Below are positions 49,941 to 59,446 of a stretch of 64,000 nucleotides of DNA, piece after piece (position 1 is the stretch's first letter; every line of letters begins with the position of its first letter). Origin of the DNA: Planctomycetota bacterium. Lineage in GTDB: Bacteria > Planctomycetota > UBA1135 > UBA2386. Under the pieces are notes generated by a model that had not been told where the DNA came from, ran no database searches, and was given only the letters and a program-made list of their open reading frames with translations. Where the stretch lies: contig JACRLW010000025.1 of the NCBI GenBank assembly GCA_016235155.1, positions 1-64,000 on the forward strand. The letters run 5' to 3'. A program made the position numbers and the translations under genes.

Positions 49941-51247
49941 AACTCGTCTTCGTCATCCACCAGTACTTCCCCCAGTGCCACTCCGGCACCGAGCAGTACT
50001 GCCGTGCGGTCGCGCGCGAGGCGACGCGGCGCGGTCACGAGGTGACCATCCTCGCGCTCGATCCGTGGGTCTGGCGCGACGACCCGCCGCTCTGGCTGCG
50101 CGACGAACCCTACGAGGGACTGAGCACTCTGCGCCTGCGGCACTGGGAGGGGCTGTCCGCGAACGACGTGCTCCTCGACGGCCACAACCCGATCGTCGCG
50201 CACAAGGTCGCGGACGTGCTCGCGGACGTGCGCCCCGACGCGGTGCACGTGTTCCACCTGCGACGGCTCGGCGCGGACCTGATCGACGCGGCGCGCGCTC
50301 ATGCGAGGCGCGTGGTGGTGAGCCTCACCGACTTCTGGTTCCTCTGCCCGCGCTTCACGCTGCAGAAGCGCGACGGTTCGCTCTGCGAGGGTCCGCCCGA
50401 CGGCGGGCTCGGTTGCCTCCGCTGCGAGTTCGAGGACCTGGCACCGATGGCCGACGACCCGGCGATCGCGGGAGCGCTGCGCGCCGTCGCTGCGGGCGTC
50501 GATCACAGCCCACATCGACGCGATCCCGCCGCGCGCGCGATCGCGGTGTTGCGTCGCAAGAACGAACTGCTCGCGCGCCTCCTGCGCGCACACGCCGTGA
50601 TCGCTCCGTCGCGCTTCCTCGCCGCGATGTTCCAGAAGAACGGCTTCCCCGCCGAGCGCCTGCAGGTCCTCCCCTACGGCCTCGAACCCGGCCGCGTGCA
50701 GCGCTTGCCCGTCACGCGCCCGCGCCGTCCCTTGTCCGTCGGCTTCGCCGGCGTGCTCTCGCCGTGGAAGGCGCCGCACGTGCTCGTGCGCGCCGCGCTG
50801 CGCGTGCGCGGTGAGTTGCGCGTCGCGATCCACGGCCGCACCGAGGAGGGCATGTTCCAGGCCTACATCGACGCGATGCGGCGCGACGCCGCCTCCGATC
50901 CGCGCATCAGCTTCCCCGGCGCCTTCGACCAGACGCGCGTGAGCGAAGTGATGGCCGGGCTCGACCTGCTGGTCGTGCCCTCGCTCTGGTACGAGAACAC
51001 GCCCTTCGTCGTGCTCGAGGCCTTCGCGGCCGGCGTGCCCGTCGCGGTCTCCGCGCTCGGCGGCCTGACCGAGGTCGTCGATCCCGGAGTCAACGGTTTC
51101 ACGTTCCCGGCCGGCGACGTCGATGCGCTCGCCGCCTTGCTGCAGCGCCTCGTCGACGACGCGTCGCCGCTCGCGGGCCTGCACCCCACGACCGTGAGTT
51201 CGATCGCGAGCAACGTCGAGGTCTTCGAGCCGCTGTGGCGGGGCTGA
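49937..51247 (+). CDS. glycosyltransferase family 4-like
   Basis: MKLVFVIHQYFPQCHSGTEQYCRAVAREATRRGHEVTIL; VGFAGVLSPWKAPHVLVRA; VVPSLWYENTPFVVLEAFAAGVPVAVSALGGLTEVV. Confidence 0.93.
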   Translation: MKLVFVIHQYFPQCHSGTEQYCRAVAREATRRGHEVTILALDPWVWRDDPPLWLRDEPYEGLSTLRLRHWEGLSANDVLLDGHNPIVAHKVADVLADVRPDAVHVFHLRRLGADLIDAARAHARRVVVSLTDFWFLCPRFTLQKRDGSLCEGPPDGGLGCLRCEFEDLAPMADDPAIAGALRAVAAGVDHSPHRRDPAARAIAVLRRKNELLARLLRAHAVIAPSRFLAAMFQKNGFPAERLQVLPYGLEPGRVQRLPVTRPRRPLSVGFAGVLSPWKAPHVLVRAALRVRGELRVAIHGRTEEGMFQAYIDAMRRDAASDPRISFPGAFDQTRVSEVMAGLDLLVVPSLWYENTPFVVLEAFAAGVPVAVSALGGLTEVVDPGVNGFTFPAGDVDALAALLQRLVDDASPLAGLHPTTVSSIASNVEVFEPLWRG

Positions 51248-51252
51248 AGGCG

Positions 51253-51849
51253 TCAGCGCGACCCGACTTCGATCACAGCCCCCGCCGCGACGAACTCGCT
51301 CTCGGGTTCGCCGGCCGCGGTCGCCCGCACGACCGTGACGCCGCCGGCTCCGAGGACGCGACCGCCGATCATCACGCGGCTCTGGATCGCGGCGCCCGCC
51401 GAGGTCCCGCCGACGGCGCCGCCGCGGGCGAGCAGTGCCTTGATCTCCGTCTCGACGCGCGTGCCGGCGTAGACCTCGGCGAGGCGCTTCTGGTCGCCGC
51501 CGCCGAACCAGACCGCGGTGGCGGAACGCAGGGGCGCGACGAAGTCCGCCGCGTCGGCCTCCGCGCGATCACGCGAATGGAGAACGACGACCTCGGCGAC
51601 GCCCCGCTCGCGCCAGCGCGCGACCTGGCGCTCGAGCGCCTCGGGCTCCTCCGCCGTGCGGCTCGCGCCGGGGATCAGCACGAGTCTTGCGTCCCCGCCT
51701 CCGGCGTCCCGCACGAACTCGGCGAGCAACTCGGGCGCGAGCGTGCCTCCGCCGCAGACCCACAACACGCCGGGTCGCGGATCCGGACTGCTCGCCGGCG
51801 GCGACGCGCACCCGAAAAGAAGCAACAAGGCGACGAGGGGCCTTCGCAT
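51253..51849 (-). CDS. cyanophycinase/peptidase S51-like lipoprotein, apparently C-terminally short
   Basis: LLLLFGCASPP lipobox; VLWVCGGG; AVWFGGGDQKRLAEVY; GGTSAGAAIQS nucleophile motif; ends soon after. Confidence 0.7.
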   Translation of the reverse strand: MRRPLVALLLLFGCASPPASSPDPRPGVLWVCGGGTLAPELLAEFVRDAGGGDARLVLIPGASRTAEEPEALERQVARWRERGVAEVVVLHSRDRAEADAADFVAPLRSATAVWFGGGDQKRLAEVYAGTRVETEIKALLARGGAVGGTSAGAAIQSRVMIGGRVLGAGGVTVVRATAAGEPESEFVAAGAVIEVGSR

Positions 51850-51963
51850 GGCGATCTCCGGGATCGTGCTCACGGGGTCTCGAACCAGGCCGCGCACAGT
51901 AGCGAGCTCCAAGCGCGGGAGGCTCGCCGCCCGTTCTTCGTTTCGCGACACTCCGCTCCAGCG

Positions 51964-53379
51964 ATGACCGCCCACCGATCCGTCCCCCTCGCGATCTGCC
52001 TCGCCCTCGGCGCTCCGCTCACAGCGCAGGGCCTCAAGCCGCCGACGCTCCTCGAGAACGCACCGGCCGAGGCCGACGAGCTCGACATCCGCACGACTCC
52101 GGTCGTGCGCGCCGTGCAACGCGCCGCGGACTCCGTCGTGAGCATCTACGTGCTCGACGCCAACGCGCCGCGCGACGACCAGGCGGTCGAGGGTCAAGGT
52201 TCGGGCGTGATCGTCGACGAGTCCGGCCTCGCGATCACCAACTGGCACGTCATCGGTCCGGTCGTCCTGCAACCCGGCCGTCACCGCGTGCAGGTGAGGC
52301 TCCGCGACGAGCGCCGCTTTGCCGCGGCGGTGTTGAGCAGTTCCGCCGAGCATGACCTGGCACTGCTCCAACTCGAACTCGGCGGCCAGAAGGTGAAGCC
52401 CGTCACCGCGGGACGCTCCGAGGGCCTGATGATCGGCGAGACGGTGGTCGCGATCGGCAACCCCGAGGGTCAGGCCAACACGGTGACCACGGGCGTGCTC
52501 TCGGCGATCGACCGCTTCATCTCCGTGCGCGCACCCGACGGCCAGGTGCGCCGCTACACGGGACTGCTGCAGACCGACGCGGCGATCAACCGCGGCAACA
52601 GCGGCGGTGCCCTCCTCGACATCACCGGCAAGCTGGTCGGCATCAACAACGCGATGGCGGTCGGCGTCGAGAACATCGGCTTCGCCATCCCGGTCGACAC
52701 CGTCAAGCGCGTGTTCCAGGACGTGCTGTTGAGCGCCGACAACCTCGCGAGCGTGTGGCTCGGCGCGCGCGTCGAGGACGTGAACGGCGTCGCCGTGATC
52801 ACCGCGGTCGCGCCGGCGAGCCCCGCCGACCGCGCCGGTCTGCGGCGCGGCGATCGTCTGAGCAAGGTGCGCGGGCAGGACGTCCGCAGCGCCCTCGACT
52901 ACGCGCGCGCCCTCGCCAGCGTGCGGCCGGGGCAGGACGTGTCGTTGAGCGTGACTCGCGACGGCGAACGCGCGCTCGAACTCAGCGCCCGTGCGATGAG
53001 CAACGCCGAGCGCGAGATCCTCGCGCGCACCGGCCTCGAACTCGAGACGGTCGACGAAGCGACCGACAAGGAGATCGTCCGCAAGGCGACGCTGCTCTTC
53101 TACCAGGGTGCACGCCGCGGCCGCGTGCCGAGCCTCGGCACCGTGTTGCGCGTGCGCGAGGCGCACCAGGACAGCCCGGCGCAGGACCTCGGCTTCCAAT
53201 CCGGCGACGTGATCGTCGCGGCGCGCGTGCCCGACTACTTCGGCTCGCGCAACGTCGCGCTGCGCAGCCTCGAGGAGTTCGCCGACGCCTCGCGCCAACT
53301 CGCCGGCAGCCGCTTGTTCCTCGTCGTCATGCGCGACGGCGAAGCGCTCGAGGGCGAGCTCGACGTCAAGCGGCTCTGA
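51964..53379 (+). CDS. HtrA/DegP-like serine protease with PDZ domains
   Basis: ITNWHVIGP, EHDLALLQL, AAINRGNSGGALLD; PDZ ASPADRAGLRRGDRLSKVRG and SPAQDLGFQSGDVIV. Confidence 0.9.
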   Translation: MTAHRSVPLAICLALGAPLTAQGLKPPTLLENAPAEADELDIRTTPVVRAVQRAADSVVSIYVLDANAPRDDQAVEGQGSGVIVDESGLAITNWHVIGPVVLQPGRHRVQVRLRDERRFAAAVLSSSAEHDLALLQLELGGQKVKPVTAGRSEGLMIGETVVAIGNPEGQANTVTTGVLSAIDRFISVRAPDGQVRRYTGLLQTDAAINRGNSGGALLDITGKLVGINNAMAVGVENIGFAIPVDTVKRVFQDVLLSADNLASVWLGARVEDVNGVAVITAVAPASPADRAGLRRGDRLSKVRGQDVRSALDYARALASVRPGQDVSLSVTRDGERALELSARAMSNAEREILARTGLELETVDEATDKEIVRKATLLFYQGARRGRVPSLGTVLRVREAHQDSPAQDLGFQSGDVIVAARVPDYFGSRNVALRSLEEFADASRQLAGSRLFLVVMRDGEALEGELDVKRL

Positions 53380-53392
53380 GTCGCCGACTCGT

Positions 53393-54904
53393 TCAGCGAA
53401 TCACCCACGCACAGCGGCCGACGATCGAGAAGCGCGTCGCGAGATCGTCCTGTTCCTGGTCGAGCACTCCGTCGAGCGCGCGACGCAAGCCGGTCCGCGC
53501 GAGCACGCGACGGCGCGCGGGGTCGCTCAGGCCGTCGAGCAGCAGCACCGCTTCCGCCGCGCCTTCGACGCGCACGGGGTCGAAGCTCCCCCGCGCGCTG
53601 CGCATCACCGAGAGCGCGAGTCCGTCGCGGCCGTCGAGCAGGATCTCGAGCGCCGCGGACTCGACGCGGTCGAGGACGTCTGCGAGTCCGCGCGACGGCC
53701 GCCGCTCGAGATGCAGGCGCAGGGCCGGCAGGAGGATCCCCGCCGTGAGCCAGAGCCGGTCGCGCACGACCTCGCCGCTGCGCGTCGCGCCCTCCCCGTA
53801 GCGGAAGGTCCGCATCGCCGGATCGAAACGCCGGACGATCTCCTCGGCGAGCGCGTCGCACGCCGCGCGCACCGGCGCGTGATCGACGTAGCGCAGCGAG
53901 GACTCGAGCTCGAAGAGCGGCCAGGCGTCGTCGCGAAGGCGGTCCTCGGTCCCCCGCCTCGGTTCGCGCGCCCGCACGCGCGCGGCGAGCGACTGCACGA
54001 TCGTGAGGACTTCGAGGAGCAGGTCGCGGTCGGCACAGGTCGCCGCGACGAGCAACGCACCGCTGGTCCACACGTGTCCGAGCTCGGGCAAGGCGTCGCG
54101 GTGGTCGCGCCCATGGCGGAAGGGCAGTCCACTGCGACGGTCGAGGTCGACGTCGACCAGGTGCCACGCGCACTCGCGCGCGCGCTCGAGCAGATCCTGG
54201 TCCCCGGTCGCGAGCGCGAGGCGAACGAAGGCCAGCGTGGTGTCGAACTCCTGGTTGGTCACGACGACCGGTTCCTTGCCGCGGAGGTAGTCGCCCCGGC
54301 CGCGCGATCCCGGTGCGCGCGGGAGCCTCGGCACGGTCGCAAGCAGTTCTTCGCGCAGGGCGCGCCCGCTGCCGTCGGCACGCGGCAGGACACCCTGCTC
54401 GCGCCAGACGCTCGCGGGGACGTCGACGCGCGCGCGCCGCGACGCGAGACCGGCCGACTCCGTCCGCAGCACCTCGCCCGCCTCGCGCGGCTCCGAACTC
54501 GTGGGTTCGGGCGCGAGCAGGAGTCGCCGCTCGCGCCGGTCGACCGTGCCGTCCGCCCAGGTCCAGACGCTGAGCGTGAGTTCGGCCGCGTCGTCGCCCG
54601 TGCGTTCGACGGCGAAGCGGCACAGCGGACCCTGCCCCGGATCCGCGGCGCGCACCCCGCCGAGCAGCAATCGGGTCGACCCGCTCGCACCGGTGAGCAC
54701 GACCTCGATCCAGATCCGCTCGCCGATGCACGGCGCGTCGGGCGCGAGCAGGGACCACTGGAGCGAGGCGCCGCGGGCGCCGTCGACGCGCAGACCCCGC
54801 TCCAACACGCGCGCTTCGACCGGCAACCCGAAGCGCACCGGTCCCTGGCCCTCGACGACGACCGTCGCGACGAGCTGCGCGACGCACAAAGCGGTGGCGA
54901 TCAC
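53393..54904 (-). CDS. hypothetical secreted helical-toroid-like protein
   Basis: GTG start 54904 gives signal-like MIATALCVAQLVATVVV; QEFDTTLAFVRLALATGDQDLLERA helical repeats. Confidence 0.6.
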   Translation of the reverse strand: MIATALCVAQLVATVVVEGQGPVRFGLPVEARVLERGLRVDGARGASLQWSLLAPDAPCIGERIWIEVVLTGASGSTRLLLGGVRAADPGQGPLCRFAVERTGDDAAELTLSVWTWADGTVDRRERRLLLAPEPTSSEPREAGEVLRTESAGLASRRARVDVPASVWREQGVLPRADGSGRALREELLATVPRLPRAPGSRGRGDYLRGKEPVVVTNQEFDTTLAFVRLALATGDQDLLERARECAWHLVDVDLDRRSGLPFRHGRDHRDALPELGHVWTSGALLVAATCADRDLLLEVLTIVQSLAARVRAREPRRGTEDRLRDDAWPLFELESSLRYVDHAPVRAACDALAEEIVRRFDPAMRTFRYGEGATRSGEVVRDRLWLTAGILLPALRLHLERRPSRGLADVLDRVESAALEILLDGRDGLALSVMRSARGSFDPVRVEGAAEAVLLLDGLSDPARRRVLARTGLRRALDGVLDQEQDDLATRFSIVGRCAWVIR

Positions 54905-54935
54905 GGCGCGCTGGTGTGCGCGCGTGCCCCGGCGG

Positions 54936-55400
54936 TCACGCCGGATCGTCGTCCCAACGGGAACGGAACCAACGACCGCCCTCTGCCAGCCACGACAAGA
55001 AACTGTCGTGGTAGGGCGCACGCAGCCGATCACGCAGCTCCGCGGGAGTCAGCCACGCGACGGCGAGGATCTCGCTGCCCGCCCGTGGTTCGCCGTCGTA
55101 CTCCGCCACCGCGAAGAAGAACGAGCGCCACGCATGGTGCCGCGCCCCGGCCGCGATCCGTTCGCCCTCCTGCACGAACAGGAACTCCGGCGCGCCGCGC
55201 ATCGCGATGCCGAGTTCCTCGTCGAGTTCGCGCGCGAGCGCTTCGAGCACGAACTCGCCGGGCTCGACTTGTCCGCCGGGCAGGTCCCAGGTCGTCGTGC
55301 GGACGCCGCGCACGACGCGGTCGTTCTCGACCATGAGGATGCGATCGCCGCGGCGGAGCACCGCGAAGGCGCCGAGGAAGTCGGATGCTGGTCGGGTCAC
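54936..55400 (-). CDS. Nudix hydrolase
   Basis: GGQVEPGEFVLEALARELDEELGI Nudix box; GTG start overlaps the upstream glycosyltransferase stop. Confidence 0.9.
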   Translation of the reverse strand: MTRPASDFLGAFAVLRRGDRILMVENDRVVRGVRTTTWDLPGGQVEPGEFVLEALARELDEELGIAMRGAPEFLFVQEGERIAAGARHHAWRSFFFAVAEYDGEPRAGSEILAVAWLTPAELRDRLRAPYHDSFLSWLAEGGRWFRSRWDDDPA

Positions 55401-56557
55401 GTCGATCGGCCGAGCGCGGCTTCGTACGCCTCGAGCAGCGCTTCGGCAACGCGCGCGGGCTCGCAGGCCCTGACGAGTTCCGCCGCACGGTCCGCGAGGC
55501 GCGGCCGGCCCGCGGCGTCGAACGCGCGCACGCGAACCGCCAGGCCAGGGACCCCCTCGCTCTCCGGCGCGGGATCGGGTCCGCCGCAGGCGGCCGCGAG
55601 ATCGCGTACGCCGGGGACGTCGAATCCGAGCGTGGGCACGCCTGCGGCCGCCGCCTCGACGCCGACGATCGGAAAGCCCTCGCGACGGCTCGGGATCACC
55701 AGCAGGTCGATCGCCGCGACGATCGCGGCCGGATCCGGAGTCGTGGGCAGGATGCGCAGGCGACCGCCGAGTTGCGCGGCGGCGGCGCGCAGGGTCGCGC
55801 GCTCGGGGCCGTCGCCCAGCGCGACCCCGATCGCGGTCGGCACGCGCGTGAGGAGTTCGGCGAAGAGCGCGGGACGCTTGATCCCGACCATGCGCCCGAT
55901 GCAGCCGAGCACCAACGCATCGGGAGGTAGATCGAGGGCGCGCCGCGCGGCGATCTTGTCCGCGCGCGCGAAGGCGGCGGTCGCGACCGCGGGCGGGATC
56001 ACGCGCACGTCGCGCGCGACGCGCAGGGTCGCGAGTTCGGCACGGCAGGACTCGCTGACCGCGACCAGCAGGTCGCTGCGCGCCGCGAACCAGCGCTCGA
56101 TCCGACGCAGAGTCCACGAGCGGAAGGGACCGGCGTAGTCGGACAGCACGAGGCCGTGGAAGGTGTGCGCGATCACGGGAACGCGCCGGCGATGCGCCGC
56201 GAGACGGCCGAGCCAACCCGCCTTGCTCGTGTGGGTGTGCACCACGTCGGGGGCGAAGGACGCGATCAACCGGGCCAACGCACGCAGCGCCGCGACGTCG
56301 CGGAGCGGAGCCACGCGCCGCCGCAGTGCGTCGAGCACGCAGATCCCGTCCGCGTCGCGTCCGGCGCGGAGCGCAGCATCGAGCTCGAGGAGGGGCGGTC
56401 CGCCGCCCGCGAGCGGCAGCGCGCTCTCGTCGTCGTCGCAGACCCCGACGACGAGGAGCGTCCGCACGCCGAGCGCGCGATGCGCGTGCCACAGCGCCAG
56501 CGCCTGCCGCATCGGCCCGCCGACGTTCGGCCGCGTCACGACGCGCAGGATCCTCAC
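55397..56557 (-). CDS. glycosyltransferase family 4-like
   Basis: VRILRVVTRPNVGGP; VVHTHTSKAGWLGRLAAH; GCIGRMVGIKRPALFAELL; VIPSRREGFPIVGVEAAAAGVPTLGF. Confidence 0.92.
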   Translation of the reverse strand: MRILRVVTRPNVGGPMRQALALWHAHRALGVRTLLVVGVCDDDESALPLAGGGPPLLELDAALRAGRDADGICVLDALRRRVAPLRDVAALRALARLIASFAPDVVHTHTSKAGWLGRLAAHRRRVPVIAHTFHGLVLSDYAGPFRSWTLRRIERWFAARSDLLVAVSESCRAELATLRVARDVRVIPPAVATAAFARADKIAARRALDLPPDALVLGCIGRMVGIKRPALFAELLTRVPTAIGVALGDGPERATLRAAAAQLGGRLRILPTTPDPAAIVAAIDLLVIPSRREGFPIVGVEAAAAGVPTLGFDVPGVRDLAAACGGPDPAPESEGVPGLAVRVRAFDAAGRPRLADRAAELVRACEPARVAEALLEAYEAALGRST

Positions 56558-58299
56558 CGCACCGCCTCGCGCGCACGGTGCCAGAGCTCGTCGGCGACGA
56601 GCAGCCACAGCGCGTGGCCGAGCATCAGCGTTCCCTTGCGTTGGGCGTCGACCATGCGCCGCACGCCGCCGGGGTCGAGTGCGCCACGCTCGAGCGTGCG
56701 CTTGTCGAGCAGCAGGTCGGGCAGCGCATCGTCGCTCCGCCACCACCGATCGAGCGGGACGGCGAAGCCGCGCTTCTTCTGCGCGAAGTGACCGCGCGGC
56801 AGTTCCGCGGCGAAGCGCACGCGCAGGGGACGCTTGCCGAAGACGGCCAGCGGATCGCCGGCGACCTCGTCGCAGGCGAGGACGGCCGGGTCGAGGAAGG
56901 GACAGCGGCCTTCGATCTGCGCGGCGAGCGTCGCGACGTCGAGCTTGGGAAGCAGATCGCCGCGGAGGTACTGCGTGATCTCGCGTTCGCGCACGCCGTG
57001 CCAGCCGGGCGCCCGCGGCGCGGGCAGGTCCGCGTGGTGCAGTTCCGGCACGAGCACTGCGCGACGGAACGCCGCCGGCGACGCTTCGAGCAGAGCCTCG
57101 TGCGCGTCGTCCGCCCGCGCGGCGCGCAGGAAGCGTGCGCCCCGCGTCATCGACAGGCCGTCGCCTGCGGGCGCGAACCGGCGCAGGGCGCGCGGCACGC
57201 GCAAGAGGACGCGCAAGGCGCGATGGCGTGGATAGCCGAGCAGCACTTCGTCGGCGCCCTCGCCCGAGAGCAGCACGCGCGCTCCGCTCGCGGCGACAGC
57301 ACGCGCGAGGGCGAACACCGCGAGCACCGACGGATCGCCGAGCGGCAGGCTGGACCAGGCCGCGAGTTGGGGAGCGCGCGCGAGGACCGAAGCGTCGAGG
57401 TCGACCGGCACGAGTTCGAGCCCGAGCCGCGCCGCGACCGTGCTCGCCTGCGCGCGCTCGGCAGGATCCTCGCCGTCGGCACGGAGCTGGAACGCGCGCG
57501 GACGATGTCCTTGCGCGACGAGTTCGGCCGCGACGCACGCGCTGTCGATCCCGCCCGAGAGCGCGAGCGCCACGGGTTGCTCCGCCGACGCACAGCGCGC
57601 GACGCCGTCGCGGAACGCGTGAGAGAAGCGCTGCGGTGTGCGCGTGACACCGCCGCGGTCCGTCTGCTCGAGCAGGGCGCCGCGAGCGCGGTCGACGAAG
57701 ACCCCGCTCGGCACGTCGACGAGCTCGAGCCCCCCCACCGCGCGCGGTGCGCTTTGCGCGAAGCCGAAGCGCAGGAGTCGGGCGCGCTCGGCGTCGGGCA
57801 GCGTGATCGACAGGCCGAGCGCTTCCAGCGCCGGCACGGTCGACGCGAAGGCGACGACCCGCGTCCCGTCGTGCACCAGCCAGAGCGGCTTCTCACCGCA
57901 AGGATCACGTCCCAGCCAGAGTTCGTCGCGGATCGGATCGACCAGCGCGAAGGCGTAGGGTCCGGTGAGCGCGAGCAGGCCGGCCGCGCCGTCCGCCGCG
58001 AAGCGCAGCAGCAGCAACTCGGCGTCGTTGCGCGTCCGCGCCTGCGGGAAGCGGGGCCATTGGCTCGCGGCGTCGGTCAGGGCACCGTTGAGGACGGCGA
58101 CGCGGCCGCTCGCTTCGCAGCGGATCGGCTGGTCGTGTCCCCGGTCGGTGATCGCAAGGCGCGCGACGCCGAGGGACCAGTCGCCCGCTTCCGCACGGCA
58201 CAGCGCGTCGCGCCCGCGCCAGCGGAGGGACTCCAGCGCTGCATCGAAGCGCGCGAAGAGGAGCCGCGAAGATCGCCGGACGCCGAGGATGCCGCACAC
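56554..58299 (-). CDS. asnB: asparagine synthase (glutamine-hydrolysing)
   Basis: GTG at 58299 gives M-CGILGV with N-terminal Cys2; RNDAELLL; ALALSGGIDSACVA; LLSGEGADEVLLGYPRH. Confidence 0.9.
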   Translation of the reverse strand: MCGILGVRRSSRLLFARFDAALESLRWRGRDALCRAEAGDWSLGVARLAITDRGHDQPIRCEASGRVAVLNGALTDAASQWPRFPQARTRNDAELLLLRFAADGAAGLLALTGPYAFALVDPIRDELWLGRDPCGEKPLWLVHDGTRVVAFASTVPALEALGLSITLPDAERARLLRFGFAQSAPRAVGGLELVDVPSGVFVDRARGALLEQTDRGGVTRTPQRFSHAFRDGVARCASAEQPVALALSGGIDSACVAAELVAQGHRPRAFQLRADGEDPAERAQASTVAARLGLELVPVDLDASVLARAPQLAAWSSLPLGDPSVLAVFALARAVAASGARVLLSGEGADEVLLGYPRHRALRVLLRVPRALRRFAPAGDGLSMTRGARFLRAARADDAHEALLEASPAAFRRAVLVPELHHADLPAPRAPGWHGVREREITQYLRGDLLPKLDVATLAAQIEGRCPFLDPAVLACDEVAGDPLAVFGKRPLRVRFAAELPRGHFAQKKRGFAVPLDRWWRSDDALPDLLLDKRTLERGALDPGGVRRMVDAQRKGTLMLGHALWLLVADELWHRAREAVR

Positions 58300-58357
58300 G
58301 CGCAAGAGACGTTAGCCGCCGCGCCCGCCTTCCGCGCGCGCGGCCGTCACGCGACTC

Positions 58358-58867
58358 TCAGCCGACCTGCGCGAACAACCAGAGGTGCCAACCAAGGAGC
58401 ACGGAGTAGCCGCCGAGGATCACGGCAAGGCCGAGCTTCGCGAAGCGGAAGTTCTTGGCCACGGTGAGCACCGCGACGCAGACCCCGATGCCGAGGCTCT
58501 TGAGCGCGATGAACGGCCAGGTGCCGACGCGCAGCACGGCGTCGACGAGCGGGTTGAGCTCCGTGCCGCCGTGCGAGAGGAAGAAGATCGTGAAGAACGC
58601 GTCGAGGAAGTTGAGGGCGACGATCGCGACGACGACGAGGAAGAGGCGCGAGCCGTGCACGTCGACGAAGGCTTCGCGATCATCGAACGCGCGGCGGCCG
58701 GCGAGTTGGCGCCGGCCGCCGAAGAACGTGTAGCGGGAGAGCAGGGGAGTCGGTCGGAGACGGCGATCGGGCCCGCGGTAGGGCGCGGCGGAGTCCTCGA
58801 GCAGAACGGCGACGAGCTGCGGGGCGGGCGCGGTCACGAGGTGAGCGTACGACACGCTCGGGCGCAT
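58358..58867 (-). CDS. DUF5658-like small membrane protein
   Basis: YRGPDRR and FGGRRQLAGRR motifs then four TM segments (ALNFLDAFFTIFFLSHGGTELNPL). Confidence 0.65.
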   Translation of the reverse strand: MRPSVSYAHLVTAPAPQLVAVLLEDSAAPYRGPDRRLRPTPLLSRYTFFGGRRQLAGRRAFDDREAFVDVHGSRLFLVVVAIVALNFLDAFFTIFFLSHGGTELNPLVDAVLRVGTWPFIALKSLGIGVCVAVLTVAKNFRFAKLGLAVILGGYSVLLGWHLWLFAQVG

Positions 58868-58940
58868 GGCGGATGCGCGGGACGGGGCTGGCGGCGTCGG
58901 GCCGGTGCCAGCGGCCTTACGTGCGCGAGATTTCCGCGGC

Positions 58941-59375
58941 TCACCCGCGGCGCGGGGTCCAGGTCACCGCGATCGCCCGGCCGTCGAGCTCGGCCGCGTA
59001 GCCGCCGTCCCAGCGTTTCGTCCCGGCGCCGTCGGGCAGCTGGCCGCGGACGACCGACCAGAGCAGTGCGAAGTCGGCTTCGTCCTTCAGCGCGAGCGCG
59101 GCTGCTCGACCGTCGACGAGCTTCTTCACGGTGCCGCCGCCTTCGCGCACGAACTCCGTGTGCGTGCCGTCGGCGTGGCTCGACCAGCGGAAGCGCGAAG
59201 CGTCGAACTCGAGTTCGCCCGCGAGCGTGCGTTGTCCGCCCGCGTCGCGGATCTCGATGCGCACGTCGCCGCGGAGCGCCGCCATCTCGGCGAGCAGCGG
59301 CGCCTCGCCTCCGCAGCCGGCGAGGAGGAGCGCCGTCGCGAATGGTGCCGGTGGAGAGCCGATGCGGGTGCGCAT
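58941..59375 (-). CDS. hypothetical lipoprotein
   Basis: ATALLLAGCGGE lipobox. Confidence 0.65.
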   Translation of the reverse strand: MRTRIGSPPAPFATALLLAGCGGEAPLLAEMAALRGDVRIEIRDAGGQRTLAGELEFDASRFRWSSHADGTHTEFVREGGGTVKKLVDGRAAALALKDEADFALLWSVVRGQLPDGAGTKRWDGGYAAELDGRAIAVTWTPRRG

Positions 59376-59446
59376 GGTGAGGGCGCGGATCAGAACGTGC
59401 GAACGGCGGAGCGACAAGCGGTGCCTTCGGCTCTACAACGCGCGCC

